Shown: positions 32,001 through 38,100 of the stretch, one piece after another
Numbering within the stretch: the stretch's first letter is position 1
How the letters are laid out: the number at the start of each line of letters is the position of its first letter
Virus record (IMG/VR): IMGVR_UViG_3300009159_000050
Span: 25,967 to 89,966 of that record
DNA length: 64,000 nt
Origin: a virus
Strand: one strand, 5' to 3'
The notes under the pieces: generated by a model
Databases searched by the model: none
Told to the model about the DNA's origin: nothing
What the model saw: the letters and a program-made list of their open reading frames with translations, nothing else
Program-made: the position numbers and the translations under genes

Positions 32001-32319
32001 TAAGGTTTTCTAAACCCTGTTGGTTCTTAGCGAGAAGAACTATATGATGATAGTTTTGGTCAAGAGGGTCTGGGCGGTCTGCCTTTGCTCTCTTATCTTC
32101 CATACTTGTCGTCATATAGCCTTCTACACCAAGTATTGGCTTAATTCCATTTGCTTTTGCAATACGGTGCAGTTCCCTATGCCCAGATAAAGTACCGTGG
32201 TCAGTAATGGCAATCGCTGTCATTCCTAACTCAACTGCACGGTTCACGTATTCTTCTGGAGTAGCAACACCATCCATTAAGGAGTAGTGTGTATGGACAT
32301 GTAAGCCAACGTAGTTCAT
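29044..32319 (-). CDS. dnaE: DNA polymerase III alpha subunit, C-family
   Basis: This 1091-residue protein has an N-terminal PHP domain (H7-V-H9-T-H11-Y-S), palm GPGRGSAAGS (about 377), catalytic PDIDSD (about D418/D420) and third acidic residue in LIKIDALGLK (about 566). A helix-hairpin-helix and an OB-fold (WSRVEVLDKTG... region, near 950) follow. Phages rarely encode full-length DnaE; it would replicate the phage genome. The downstream gene is MazG-like and the upstream gene is an SSB. Confidence 0.93.
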   Translation of the reverse strand: MNYVGLHVHTHYSLMDGVATPEEYVNRAVELGMTAIAITDHGTLSGHRELHRIAKANGIKPILGVEGYMTTSMEDKRAKADRPDPLDQNYHHIVLLAKNQQGLENLNKINEIAWTDGFFSKPRFDFETLTKYKEGIIVTSACLSGWIAKAVELGELATAKKHIQWFKKEFGDDYYIEVMPHNPPEVNKGIIELADAAKVKIVVTPDCHHSDTSQKEVQELMLLLNTHAKLQKDVTYDKSKKHESFMDRLDYLYGADRMMSFNKFDIHLLSYEEMRDAMLKQGIDREDMFTSTNEIADKVEGYDIKEHLDLLPVQYKKPMNELKKLALEGLAERKLENNEEYLSRLDEELEIIGQKNFGPYFLVVRNMLNWAKSEGIMVGPGRGSAAGSLLCYALGITDIDPIKHGLLFFRFINPDRNDFPDIDSDIQDTRRDEVKDYLVRQYRHVASIATFLQFKDKGVVRDVARCLNIPLPDVNKVLKVVDTWDDYCTSKNTYWFREKYPEVEVYGDQLRGRIRGTGIHAAGVVTSKDPIFRYAPLETRSVTGQDERIPVVAVDMGEAENIGLIKIDALGLKTLSVLKDCIDIIKDREGTKIDLLKIDMDDANVYTMLSDGYTKGVFQCEAAPYTNLLVKMRVKNLAELAASNALVRPGAMNTIGKSYIARKHGRENIDYKHQVMKSFTEETYGCILYQEQVMQACVQLGGMSMSEADKVRKIIGKKKDAKDFDEFKDKFVKGASQYLSPNDALDLWHDFEAHAGYSFNKSHAVAYSTLSYWTAWLKYHYPLEFMFALLKNEKDKDGRTEYLIEAKRMGIPVKLPHLNDSEIDFKIEGKGIRFGLTGIKYISDKIAERYIAGRPFTSYKQVEEFTFTKGNGVNSRALQAMRCVGALTFPDNAANPQEVKENLYEYLNLPEFNTSIPQHYYAYINDIEEYEETGSFVLLGMVKSIKRGTGWSRVEVLDKTGSVGIFDEESPSIETGRTYLILASDNRIVSAIPADELKESKSSLVKFLNYKMLPYKEGEHFVVSFKPRVTKAGKKMASLVLADSAREMHSVVVFPMQFAKAYMKIEEGSVYKFDFGKTKDGTVTMNEVESV

Positions 32320-32323
32320 CTAG

Positions 32324-32980
32324 TTACCAGTCAATATTGGCTGATGAAGAAGATGAAGGAGTATCAAAGCCTAGATAAAAGGCTTCCTGTTCCGCATAAG
32401 GAACTTTGTTAAGAGCCTTCTCCAATGGATATGGCTCAACTCCTGCCCAATCAAATGGAGCAGAATCTGGAGTACTTGGAATAAGTGTATAGCTTGTTTC
32501 AGTTCCCTGACCATTACGCTTTACCTTCCAAGTAAGATTTGAAATGCTACCTGTCTCAAGTGCATATTCACGAATAGTATTAAATGCTGATTGCTTGCTA
32601 ACACCCATGTTCCAAATTGCAACATACGGTGCTTCAATGCCATCATCTACAAGAACATTGCAATAGAAGCGAAGACGTGCTCTCCAGCCAGCCTTCATAT
32701 CCTTGCGGTGCATCTCTTCTGCCCAGTCACGACCTTCTGATTCCATTGTGTCTACAGCCTTGCGCTTGTAGTCCTTTGGATTTGTGTGTTCTGAAACAAC
32801 TAGCGCAAGGCCTCGTGCCTCGCTGTAATTTGCTGAATCTTCATCTAGTTCTTCAATGAAACGAATCTTTACTGCTTGTCCATCAGCGATCTTGAACCAA
32901 CGAACCTTTGAACCTGTGCCTTCAAACTTTGGCTTATCTACTAGTGCGTTGATGTTTTTTAGTCCTTTTACAATTGCCAT
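32324..32980 (-). CDS. ssb: Single-stranded DNA-binding protein
   Basis: This 218-residue protein has basic and aromatic segments (SKVRWFKIADGQAVKIRF, RARLRFYCNVLV, NLTWKVKRNGQG) and a flexible Ser-rich tail ending ANIDW, as in phage SSB proteins that use an acidic/aromatic C-terminus to recruit partners. The position between primase and DnaE supports it. Upstream is a strong ribosome site (AAGGAGCAGGACAAA). Confidence 0.75.
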   Translation of the reverse strand: MAIVKGLKNINALVDKPKFEGTGSKVRWFKIADGQAVKIRFIEELDEDSANYSEARGLALVVSEHTNPKDYKRKAVDTMESEGRDWAEEMHRKDMKAGWRARLRFYCNVLVDDGIEAPYVAIWNMGVSKQSAFNTIREYALETGSISNLTWKVKRNGQGTETSYTLIPSTPDSAPFDWAGVEPYPLEKALNKVPYAEQEAFYLGFDTPSSSSSANIDW

Positions 32981-33009
32981 TTTGTCCTGCTCCTTTTTTA
33001 TTATTGTTT

Positions 33010-33936
33010 TTATTTTAGCATAGATATGATTGAATTGTCAAACTGGAACTCCAGTTTTTTAATCTCATCATCATCCATGTCTCCTATGTCTTTATATTTT
33101 TTGTCTAAGCTAATAACACTTACAAGATGACCTAGCTTTTCAACTAGCTTATCTTTCATGATGCTACCAGCTTCGTCGTTGTCTGCAATTAGTACAACAT
33201 TGTTGAAGTACTTTTCTAACAGTCTGATCTGAGATACAGACACATTAGCACCCAGCGTTGCAACTGCTGGAAAACCTATCTGGTCTAAGCGGATTGCATC
33301 AAAAGATGATTCCACCACATATACTACACTAGAACTCTTTACTCTATGTAGGTTAAATAAAACCTTGCTCTTAGGAAGTCCTGGAGTATTCTTAAAATCT
33401 TTACCTTCAATTGTCCTGGCAACAAACCCTATACACATACCATCTGGTGAATGTACTGGAATGGTTACAGACCCCTGCTTTTCAGAGTAACCTAAGTCAA
33501 ACTTAATAACAGAGTCTTTTGTTAGTCTGCGACCATTAAAATAATTCATTGCTACTGGAGCATCAAGTGCTTGCTTATTTAATCTTTTGATAAGCAGTTC
33601 ATCATACTGAACAAAATCAGGTGGTGCATACAGTGCTTTATCTACTATTGTTTGTATATCAGACTTCTGCTCTTTGCCTTTAATGTACCTTACCGTTTCA
33701 AAATACGATCTGTTAGAAGTAAACATAATAAGCTCAACAAGATTTTTAGTTATCTGACATCCAAAACAAAAGAACAAGCCACTATCCTTTGCTACTTCTC
33801 CAGCAGGTGTTCTCGTATTATTGTGGTATGGGCAATAGATAATAAAATCATTACCAAACTCAGCCTCAATATCAAGTCCTGCACCATTGAGAACACGACG
33901 AATCTGCTCTTCTGTATATATCTCTTTACTTACCAT
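33010..33936 (-). CDS. dnaG: DNA primase, DnaG-type
   Basis: The start is ATG 33936, 11 bases inside the helicase 3' end. The 308-residue protein has a CHC2-type zinc finger (C35, H38, C57, C60: YCPYHNN and FFCFGCQ) and a TOPRIM domain (YVVESSFDAI with the catalytic Glu, LIADNDEAG with DxD). There is no C-terminal helicase-binding domain of usual length. It makes RNA primers for the replicative polymerase. Confidence 0.92.
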   Translation of the reverse strand: MVSKEIYTEEQIRRVLNGAGLDIEAEFGNDFIIYCPYHNNTRTPAGEVAKDSGLFFCFGCQITKNLVELIMFTSNRSYFETVRYIKGKEQKSDIQTIVDKALYAPPDFVQYDELLIKRLNKQALDAPVAMNYFNGRRLTKDSVIKFDLGYSEKQGSVTIPVHSPDGMCIGFVARTIEGKDFKNTPGLPKSKVLFNLHRVKSSSVVYVVESSFDAIRLDQIGFPAVATLGANVSVSQIRLLEKYFNNVVLIADNDEAGSIMKDKLVEKLGHLVSVISLDKKYKDIGDMDDDEIKKLEFQFDNSIISMLK

Positions 33937-35149
33937 CTTCAAAATCCTTATAACGATAATAGCCTTTATCAAAGTCGCATTGAACTAAGAAGTCTCCCAT
34001 AAAACCATTACGGTTCTTTCTAAACGCACACTCAATAATATCGCTGTTACTGGCACGACCTAAAGCCATTACCCAGTCAGCATCGTAGGCAATCTGTCTT
34101 GACCATGCAGTCTGTGCAAGAGTAGGAACAGTTGACATATCCTTTACATCATCAGGTGTAGCGGATGAGATAGCAATGATAGGAACTTCTTCGCTAATAG
34201 CCATGAGCTTTAGTTCACGAGAAAGGTTTTTCATCTTTACCGTTTCATTATCAGCCTTTTGGTTAGGGCTCATAAGTTGAAGATAGTCAACCACAACAAA
34301 GTCTGGCTTATACTGATCTATCTTTCCACGAATAACAGAAGGTGTTACTTCACCGCCAGAGTCATTTGATATGATGTGGAATGGTGGACGGCCCTCAAGT
34401 TTATTTGCATGCCACTTCTTTAGCATATCAAGTTCTATCTCACCGTTAGATAGTTTTCTATGTGACCACAGGCCTTCACCCATAATTGTAAATACTCTGT
34501 TACGAACTTCTGTCTCACTCATTTCAAGGGAAATTATAAGTGGTGTCTTGCCTTGCTTCCAAGCCTGTACAGCAAAGTACAAAGCCATCCATGACTTACC
34601 AATTCCAGGGTATGCAAGAAATACTCCAAGCTGTCCAGGCATAATTCCAGAAGGAAGGTAGTTATCAAACCCTGGCAAACCAGTTTTAATGCCACGCACT
34701 CCAAGTGCTTGCTGCTCTTTAACATTTTCAAAATATGCAATTGCAGAATCAATATCTGTTGCATCAATGTCACGAATAGAAGAAGTGTTTTTCTTTAGAG
34801 CAGAGGTCTTGGTAATCAAATCTTCAAGTGCTCGTCCGCCTTGACCACTCTGAACTTCAGTCGCAGCAGATCTTAGTATATCCTTCATGCTGTCGTTTAC
34901 ATACTCAACCTTTAACTCTTCAAGGTGATGCTTAGTAGCACCAACATCCTTGACAACTTCAAAATCTCTAAACTTTTCTACTACCAAAGATGAAGGGGGA
35001 ACTGTTCCATTGTTTTCAGCATAGAGACGGATAAAGTTCCAGACATCGTTGTGCGTTCTTAATAGTGTCTCTACGTTTGCCTGTAGTAGTACGTGGAGTT
35101 GCTTGTCTTGTAATACCGCTGAAATTACTTTAGCTTCAGTATTATTCAC
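33926..35149 (-). CDS. dnaB: DnaB-like replicative helicase
   Basis: This 407-residue protein has an N-terminal helical domain (about 1-110) for primase contact and a RecA-type ATPase core: Walker A AYPGIGKSW (about 180-188), the Walker B region VVVDYLQLM (about 285) and a motif such as AISSATPDD. The EMSETEVRNR segment fits hexameric helicases. It unwinds phage DNA at the fork, coupled to primase by gene overlap. Confidence 0.92.
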   Translation of the reverse strand: MNNTEAKVISAVLQDKQLHVLLQANVETLLRTHNDVWNFIRLYAENNGTVPPSSLVVEKFRDFEVVKDVGATKHHLEELKVEYVNDSMKDILRSAATEVQSGQGGRALEDLITKTSALKKNTSSIRDIDATDIDSAIAYFENVKEQQALGVRGIKTGLPGFDNYLPSGIMPGQLGVFLAYPGIGKSWMALYFAVQAWKQGKTPLIISLEMSETEVRNRVFTIMGEGLWSHRKLSNGEIELDMLKKWHANKLEGRPPFHIISNDSGGEVTPSVIRGKIDQYKPDFVVVDYLQLMSPNQKADNETVKMKNLSRELKLMAISEEVPIIAISSATPDDVKDMSTVPTLAQTAWSRQIAYDADWVMALGRASNSDIIECAFRKNRNGFMGDFLVQCDFDKGYYRYKDFEDGK

Positions 35150-35450
35150 TTAGCCACTCCTTTGCTTTAGCCCTGCGTTGTTGTCTCTCTTTTAAGTCTT
35201 GTTCTACATCTAGTTTACCATTAAGAATTTTTTCTGCATTATAAGCAAAATAGTTCCAGCTTGTTTCTTGTGCAACAGAAAAGTAATACTCAAGCAGATC
35301 ATAACACTGAGATATACCATAGGACTCAATGAGTCCATCTGATGCCCATTGTTCAACGTTTAAATTTAAAGATGGCTTTTGCTCATACTTTGCTGTATGC
35401 AATTTTGAGTATCTGCTAAGCAAAGCCATTCGGTCTTTGCGTTCAGCCAT
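35142..35450 (-). CDS. Hypothetical protein next to helicase, possible loader
   Basis: This 102-residue protein is helical, with the order LSRYSKLHTAKYEQKP, then QCYDLLEYYFSVAQETSWN, and a C-terminal basic coiled coil (DLKERQQRRAKAKEWLSE). It overlaps the helicase start by 8 bases. Phage helicase loaders often lie beside dnaB, but no ATPase motif is present, so the function is uncertain. Confidence 0.6.
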   Translation of the reverse strand: MAERKDRMALLSRYSKLHTAKYEQKPSLNLNVEQWASDGLIESYGISQCYDLLEYYFSVAQETSWNYFAYNAEKILNGKLDVEQDLKERQQRRAKAKEWLSE

Positions 35451-35656
35451 TACTCTGAGATTTCAGACTTTGCTTCTTGAATCTTTTCAGTTAGCTTATC
35501 TTCTACAAACTTATACACACGCTCAAAAGCTTCAGGAGTTGTTTCACCATCGCGCTTGCTATCTACAACACCAAGATCAAGTCTTAGTGATTGAAAGTTA
35601 CCAAGGTTAAGAGTGTATCCTAGTGTTACATTAATCTTTGTTGAATCGTTTTCCAT
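35450..35656 (-). CDS. Small hypothetical protein, first gene of the replication operon
   Basis: This 68-residue protein has an N-terminal beta part (INVTLGYTLNLGNFQSLRLDLG) and an amphipathic helix (EAFERVYKFVEDKLTEKIQEA). It is the first gene after the replication promoter, so it may be an early regulator or accessory replication factor. No family assignment. Confidence 0.6.
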   Translation of the reverse strand: MENDSTKINVTLGYTLNLGNFQSLRLDLGVVDSKRDGETTPEAFERVYKFVEDKLTEKIQEAKSEISE

Positions 35657-35689
35657 TACCCACCCATTTCATTATTTTTCCGTATACTA

Positions 35690-35718
35690 ATCATAGCATA
35701 AAGGTTTTATACTTGCAA
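35690..35718 (-). promoter_or_regulatory. Promoter of the replication operon
   Basis: On the minus strand TTGCAA (35713-35718), a 17-base spacer and TATGAT (35690-35695) form a -35/-10 pair, with TG one base before the -10. The -35 overlaps a 10-base palindrome (ACTTGCAAGT, 35711-35720), a possible operator. Confidence 0.65.
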
Positions 35719-35730
35719 GTTGCAAAATGT

Positions 35731-35841
35731 TTATTTTTGTACAATAATATTTACAGTACTTGGCTTTTCTATTTCAACAGACAATGTTTTTTTTGTTACA
35801 GTAACAATTGCTGACTCTTTATCTATTACGATATTAGTCAC
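35731..35841 (-). CDS. Possible 36-residue protein
   Basis: A GTG at 35839-35841 overlaps the stop of the upstream structural gene (GTGACTAA) and opens a frame to TAA 35731-35733. The product (MTNIVIDKESAIVTVTKKTL...) is beta-rich with alternating polar and hydrophobic residues. The overlap geometry matches true genes here, but it is short and unrecognised, so confidence is moderate. Confidence 0.45.
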   Translation of the reverse strand: MTNIVIDKESAIVTVTKKTLSVEIEKPSTVNIIVQK

Positions 35842-36394
35842 GTGTTACCTGACTATTGATTGAAAGAGTTCCTTGAATAAGCCTTGTAACTTCTCCAGCT
35901 GGAGATGTTATTTTTAAATCATATACATACTGTGGTGATGTAAGCAAAGCTGTTTGTGCAGCGGTTGCAGAAATTGTTACTTTTCCAGTAGTAGGATTAA
36001 TGGTAAGGCCAGAGCCTACCATCGCATAGCCTCCAGATACGTAGGTACCACTTGCTGCACTATCTACAGTAAAGTTACTAGAAGTTGCAGCTTTTACCTT
36101 CACATTTGAAAGGTTGTAATCAACTGGAGTAACTCCATAGATATATGCAGTTTGATTTGCTGTAAAAGAATTAGTTGCGGTGTATGTAACTACTCCTGAT
36201 GAGTTAGCAACAGCTGTAATAGCAGCTGCTTTTGCTTCTAGTGTGAATACTGGTGAAGCAGAAGTAAGAAACTCTCTTACCTGTAGCTTTCCTGTATAAC
36301 CAAGTAAAGATACGGCAGAAAAATTCTCTAAATACTCAACTGTTAATATCCAGTTTGATCCTTGATCAATTGTAGGGCTATAATCCTTTGCCAT
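35834..36394 (-). CDS. Minor structural protein with inserted module
   Basis: The start DYSPTIDQGSNWILTVEY and the end YVYDLKITSPAGEVTRLIQG form one domain as found in small phage baseplate/fibre-associated proteins. Between them (about residues 55-130) is an insertion (VTYTATNSFTANQTAYIYG, TYVSGGYAM) that also occurs in the 43702-48687 protein. It probably belongs to the tail tip. An extended -10 (36425-36433) lies upstream. Confidence 0.65.
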   Translation of the reverse strand: MAKDYSPTIDQGSNWILTVEYLENFSAVSLLGYTGKLQVREFLTSASPVFTLEAKAAAITAVANSSGVVTYTATNSFTANQTAYIYGVTPVDYNLSNVKVKAATSSNFTVDSAASGTYVSGGYAMVGSGLTINPTTGKVTISATAAQTALLTSPQYVYDLKITSPAGEVTRLIQGTLSINSQVTRD

Positions 36395-36424
36395 GCCATC
36401 TCCTAAAAATAGTTTAACCTTTAA

Positions 36425-36433
36425 ATTATATCA
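36425..36433 (-). promoter_or_regulatory. Extended -10 promoter
   Basis: TGATATAAT on the minus strand, 31 bases before the 35834-36394 gene. Confidence 0.55.
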
Positions 36434-36440
36434 CAAGTAT

Positions 36441-36983
36441 TTAGAGGGTTTCAGTCCAAACAGGTATAAACCTGCCATCTTCTGTCTTCGTATATGTAAG
36501 TATACCGTCTCCCATGCGCCTGGTCAACTCTTGAGTAGTAGGCGTCATATTATTTGTTATTAATTTGTCTTTTCTTGGCTGTCCAATATGTATGCTTGCA
36601 AGTATAGCACGAATCTCTCTTACATGTGATTCAGAGTAGTAGGATCTAATTGTAAAACCTCTTTCACCATTAACCTTAGCCCCTATTGGTGGAGGAATAA
36701 CTCCTCGTTTAATTAGACTTGGCATATACTTTCTATGCCTATTTACAAGCTTTGCAGTTTCTGCTACGCTATATGCTCTCTCTTTACCCTTTTTAAAATC
36801 AGACAGTAGGCATGTCTCTAAACGATCTTTAGTTATATTATAAAATGTAACCATGCCAGTGGAGCGGGAGTTATGATATACCCTTACTAAGTCCCCATTC
36901 AAGAACCATACTTTAACCTTGCCTTTAATTACAGGCTCGTTATTGTATGCTTCGCTCTGAATTTTTCCTTTTGAAGTATCCAT
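36441..36983 (-). CDS. MerR/excisionase-like DNA-binding protein
   Basis: This 180-residue protein has an N-terminal SH3-like beta part (IKGKVKVWFLNGDLVRVYHN), then a winged-helix region with RAYSVAETAKLVNRHRKY, PSLIKRGVIPPPIG and GFTIRSYYSESHVREIRAIL, which resembles the MerR/excisionase fold. It may regulate phage genes. It lies between tail-fibre genes and replication genes. The upstream zinc-ribbon gene overlaps it by 55 bases. Confidence 0.65.
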   Translation of the reverse strand: MDTSKGKIQSEAYNNEPVIKGKVKVWFLNGDLVRVYHNSRSTGMVTFYNITKDRLETCLLSDFKKGKERAYSVAETAKLVNRHRKYMPSLIKRGVIPPPIGAKVNGERGFTIRSYYSESHVREIRAILASIHIGQPRKDKLITNNMTPTTQELTRRMGDGILTYTKTEDGRFIPVWTETL

Positions 36984-37120
36984 TGTCCCTCTTTGGTTTC
37001 TAAAACTGGATGATAGAACTTTCTATTACCACATATAAGACAAGCTGTTTCTATATGATCAATGCCAGTGTACTGTCTATCTACGAACACACGACCATTA
37101 CACTTTTTGCATTTTAACAT
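36929..37120 (-). CDS. Zinc-ribbon protein
   Basis: This 63-residue protein has two CxxC pairs: LKCKKCNGRVFVDR and ACLICGNRKFYHP. It probably folds as a zinc ribbon. It is translationally coupled (overlap of 55 bases) to the downstream DNA-binding protein, so the two may act together. Confidence 0.7.
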   Translation of the reverse strand: MLKCKKCNGRVFVDRQYTGIDHIETACLICGNRKFYHPVLETKEGQWILQKEKFRAKHTITSL

Positions 37121-37124
37121 TTAT

Positions 37125-37316
37125 TTATTCAGCTTCTTTGGTAAGAATGTTTTCAACAGATAAAGAATAGTCATTGATTGCTTTTTCTTTATTTTGTTTT
37201 TCTTGTATTAGTTCCGTAATCTCTGCTCTTAAAATTGCAATCTGGGTTTCATAATTAGAGACCAGTTCTCCAATTCTCTGTTGTAGAACGGTAATTACTA
37301 GTTCCGCTTTATCCAT
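37125..37316 (-). CDS. Small coiled-coil protein
   Basis: This 63-residue protein has a heptad pattern through most of its length (LVITVLQQRIGELVSNYETQ, ILRAEITELIQEKQNKEK). No family. It follows another small coiled-coil gene (37326-37538), and the pair might interact. Confidence 0.6.
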   Translation of the reverse strand: MDKAELVITVLQQRIGELVSNYETQIAILRAEITELIQEKQNKEKAINDYSLSVENILTKEAE

Positions 37317-37325
37317 TATGATAGC

Positions 37326-37538
37326 CTATCCTTGTATTGATTCAAGTTCAGACAGTAGTGCATTGTGCTTTAACAGCTCTTTTGCTATCTGACTGCTTAA
37401 AGAATCTACAGTAGATTGATTTATTGGATCAACTGCTTGTTCTGCAATTAAGCTTACTTGCAAATTATATACGTTTGTCAAGACAGCCCTAATGTGCTGG
37501 TTTACAATGTTTTGTTTTTCTTCATTAGTTAGTTCCAT
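37326..37538 (-). CDS. Small helical protein
   Basis: This 70-residue helical protein (LTNEEKQNIVNQHIRAVLTN, SLSSQIAKELLKHNALLSEL) has a coiled-coil character. A promoter (37556-37564) and the ribosome site GGAGGATCAAC lie upstream, so it begins a transcription unit. Function unknown. Confidence 0.65.
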   Translation of the reverse strand: MELTNEEKQNIVNQHIRAVLTNVYNLQVSLIAEQAVDPINQSTVDSLSSQIAKELLKHNALLSELESIQG

Positions 37539-37555
37539 GTTGATCCTCCATAAAA

Positions 37556-37564
37556 ATTATACCA
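37556..37564 (-). promoter_or_regulatory. Extended -10 promoter
   Basis: TGGTATAAT on the minus strand, 18 bases before the gene at 37326-37538; it overlaps the end of the 37557-37832 gene. Confidence 0.55.
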
Positions 37565-37832
37565 CATCTTCAGTGTTTTGAATAGCTCCCCACTTACCAA
37601 GTGGACAGGTTGCATGAGGCAGCTTTGCTTTTTCTTTCATAAAGCAACCACACTTTTTGCATTGTTTGGTAGCTTGTATGAGAGAAGGACACTTAAGACA
37701 ATTGTCTTCATAGCGATATTTAAATACGTCATCATCAACACGATCAATATTTGGATTAAGTAGATCCCAAGGCCTTACGGGGTCTCCTGCATTTTTCTCT
37801 TTCCACAATTGCCAGGGTGATTTTTCTGACAA
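37557..37832 (-). CDS. Cys-rich DUF6171-like protein
   Basis: This 91-residue protein has an N-terminal PWQLWKEKNAGDPVRPWDLL segment and a cysteine cluster CLKCPSLIQATKQCKKCGC, then KLPHATCPLGKWG. The order C-x2-C, C-x2-C-x-C and C-P-x-G-K-W resembles DUF6171, known from phages and bacteria without known function. It probably binds zinc or iron-sulfur. It lies just after the tail fibre genes. Confidence 0.7.
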   Translation of the reverse strand: MSEKSPWQLWKEKNAGDPVRPWDLLNPNIDRVDDDVFKYRYEDNCLKCPSLIQATKQCKKCGCFMKEKAKLPHATCPLGKWGAIQNTEDVV

Positions 37833-37833
37833 G

Positions 37834-38055
37834 TTACTCTCCAGATCTTATGCTAAATGTTTGAGTTTCTGGATCATATACTGATCCTACTCCAGCTGTT
37901 CCACCATCTTCAATCATATTGCCTGTTACGTCAAGGATAGTAGGGTTGCTTGTAAATATTGCAGCCAGTCTTTCGTCTGTATGCAAAATATCAACCAATT
38001 CATTATCTATAACAAAAGCTATTTTAATTGGAGGCATTGTATTTTGTTCTGACAT
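37834..38055 (-). CDS. Small tail-associated hypothetical protein
   Basis: The start is ATG 38055 with AAAGGAGAAAAAA upstream. The 73-residue protein has IKIAFVIDNELVDILHTDER, AAIFTSNPTILDVT, and a Gly-rich end. Proteins of this kind follow tail fibre genes in related phages. It has no recognised motif. An extended -10 (TGATATACT, 38075-38083) lies upstream. Confidence 0.6.
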   Translation of the reverse strand: MSEQNTMPPIKIAFVIDNELVDILHTDERLAAIFTSNPTILDVTGNMIEDGGTAGVGSVYDPETQTFSIRSGE

Positions 38056-38074
38056 TTTTTTCTCCTTTCTTTTA

Positions 38075-38083
38075 AGTATATCA
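38075..38083 (-). promoter_or_regulatory. Extended -10 promoter
   Basis: TGATATACT on the minus strand in the gap after the tail fibre gene, 19 bases before the ATG at 38055. Confidence 0.45.
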
Positions 38084-38100
38084 TATCTTGTCAATTTTGT

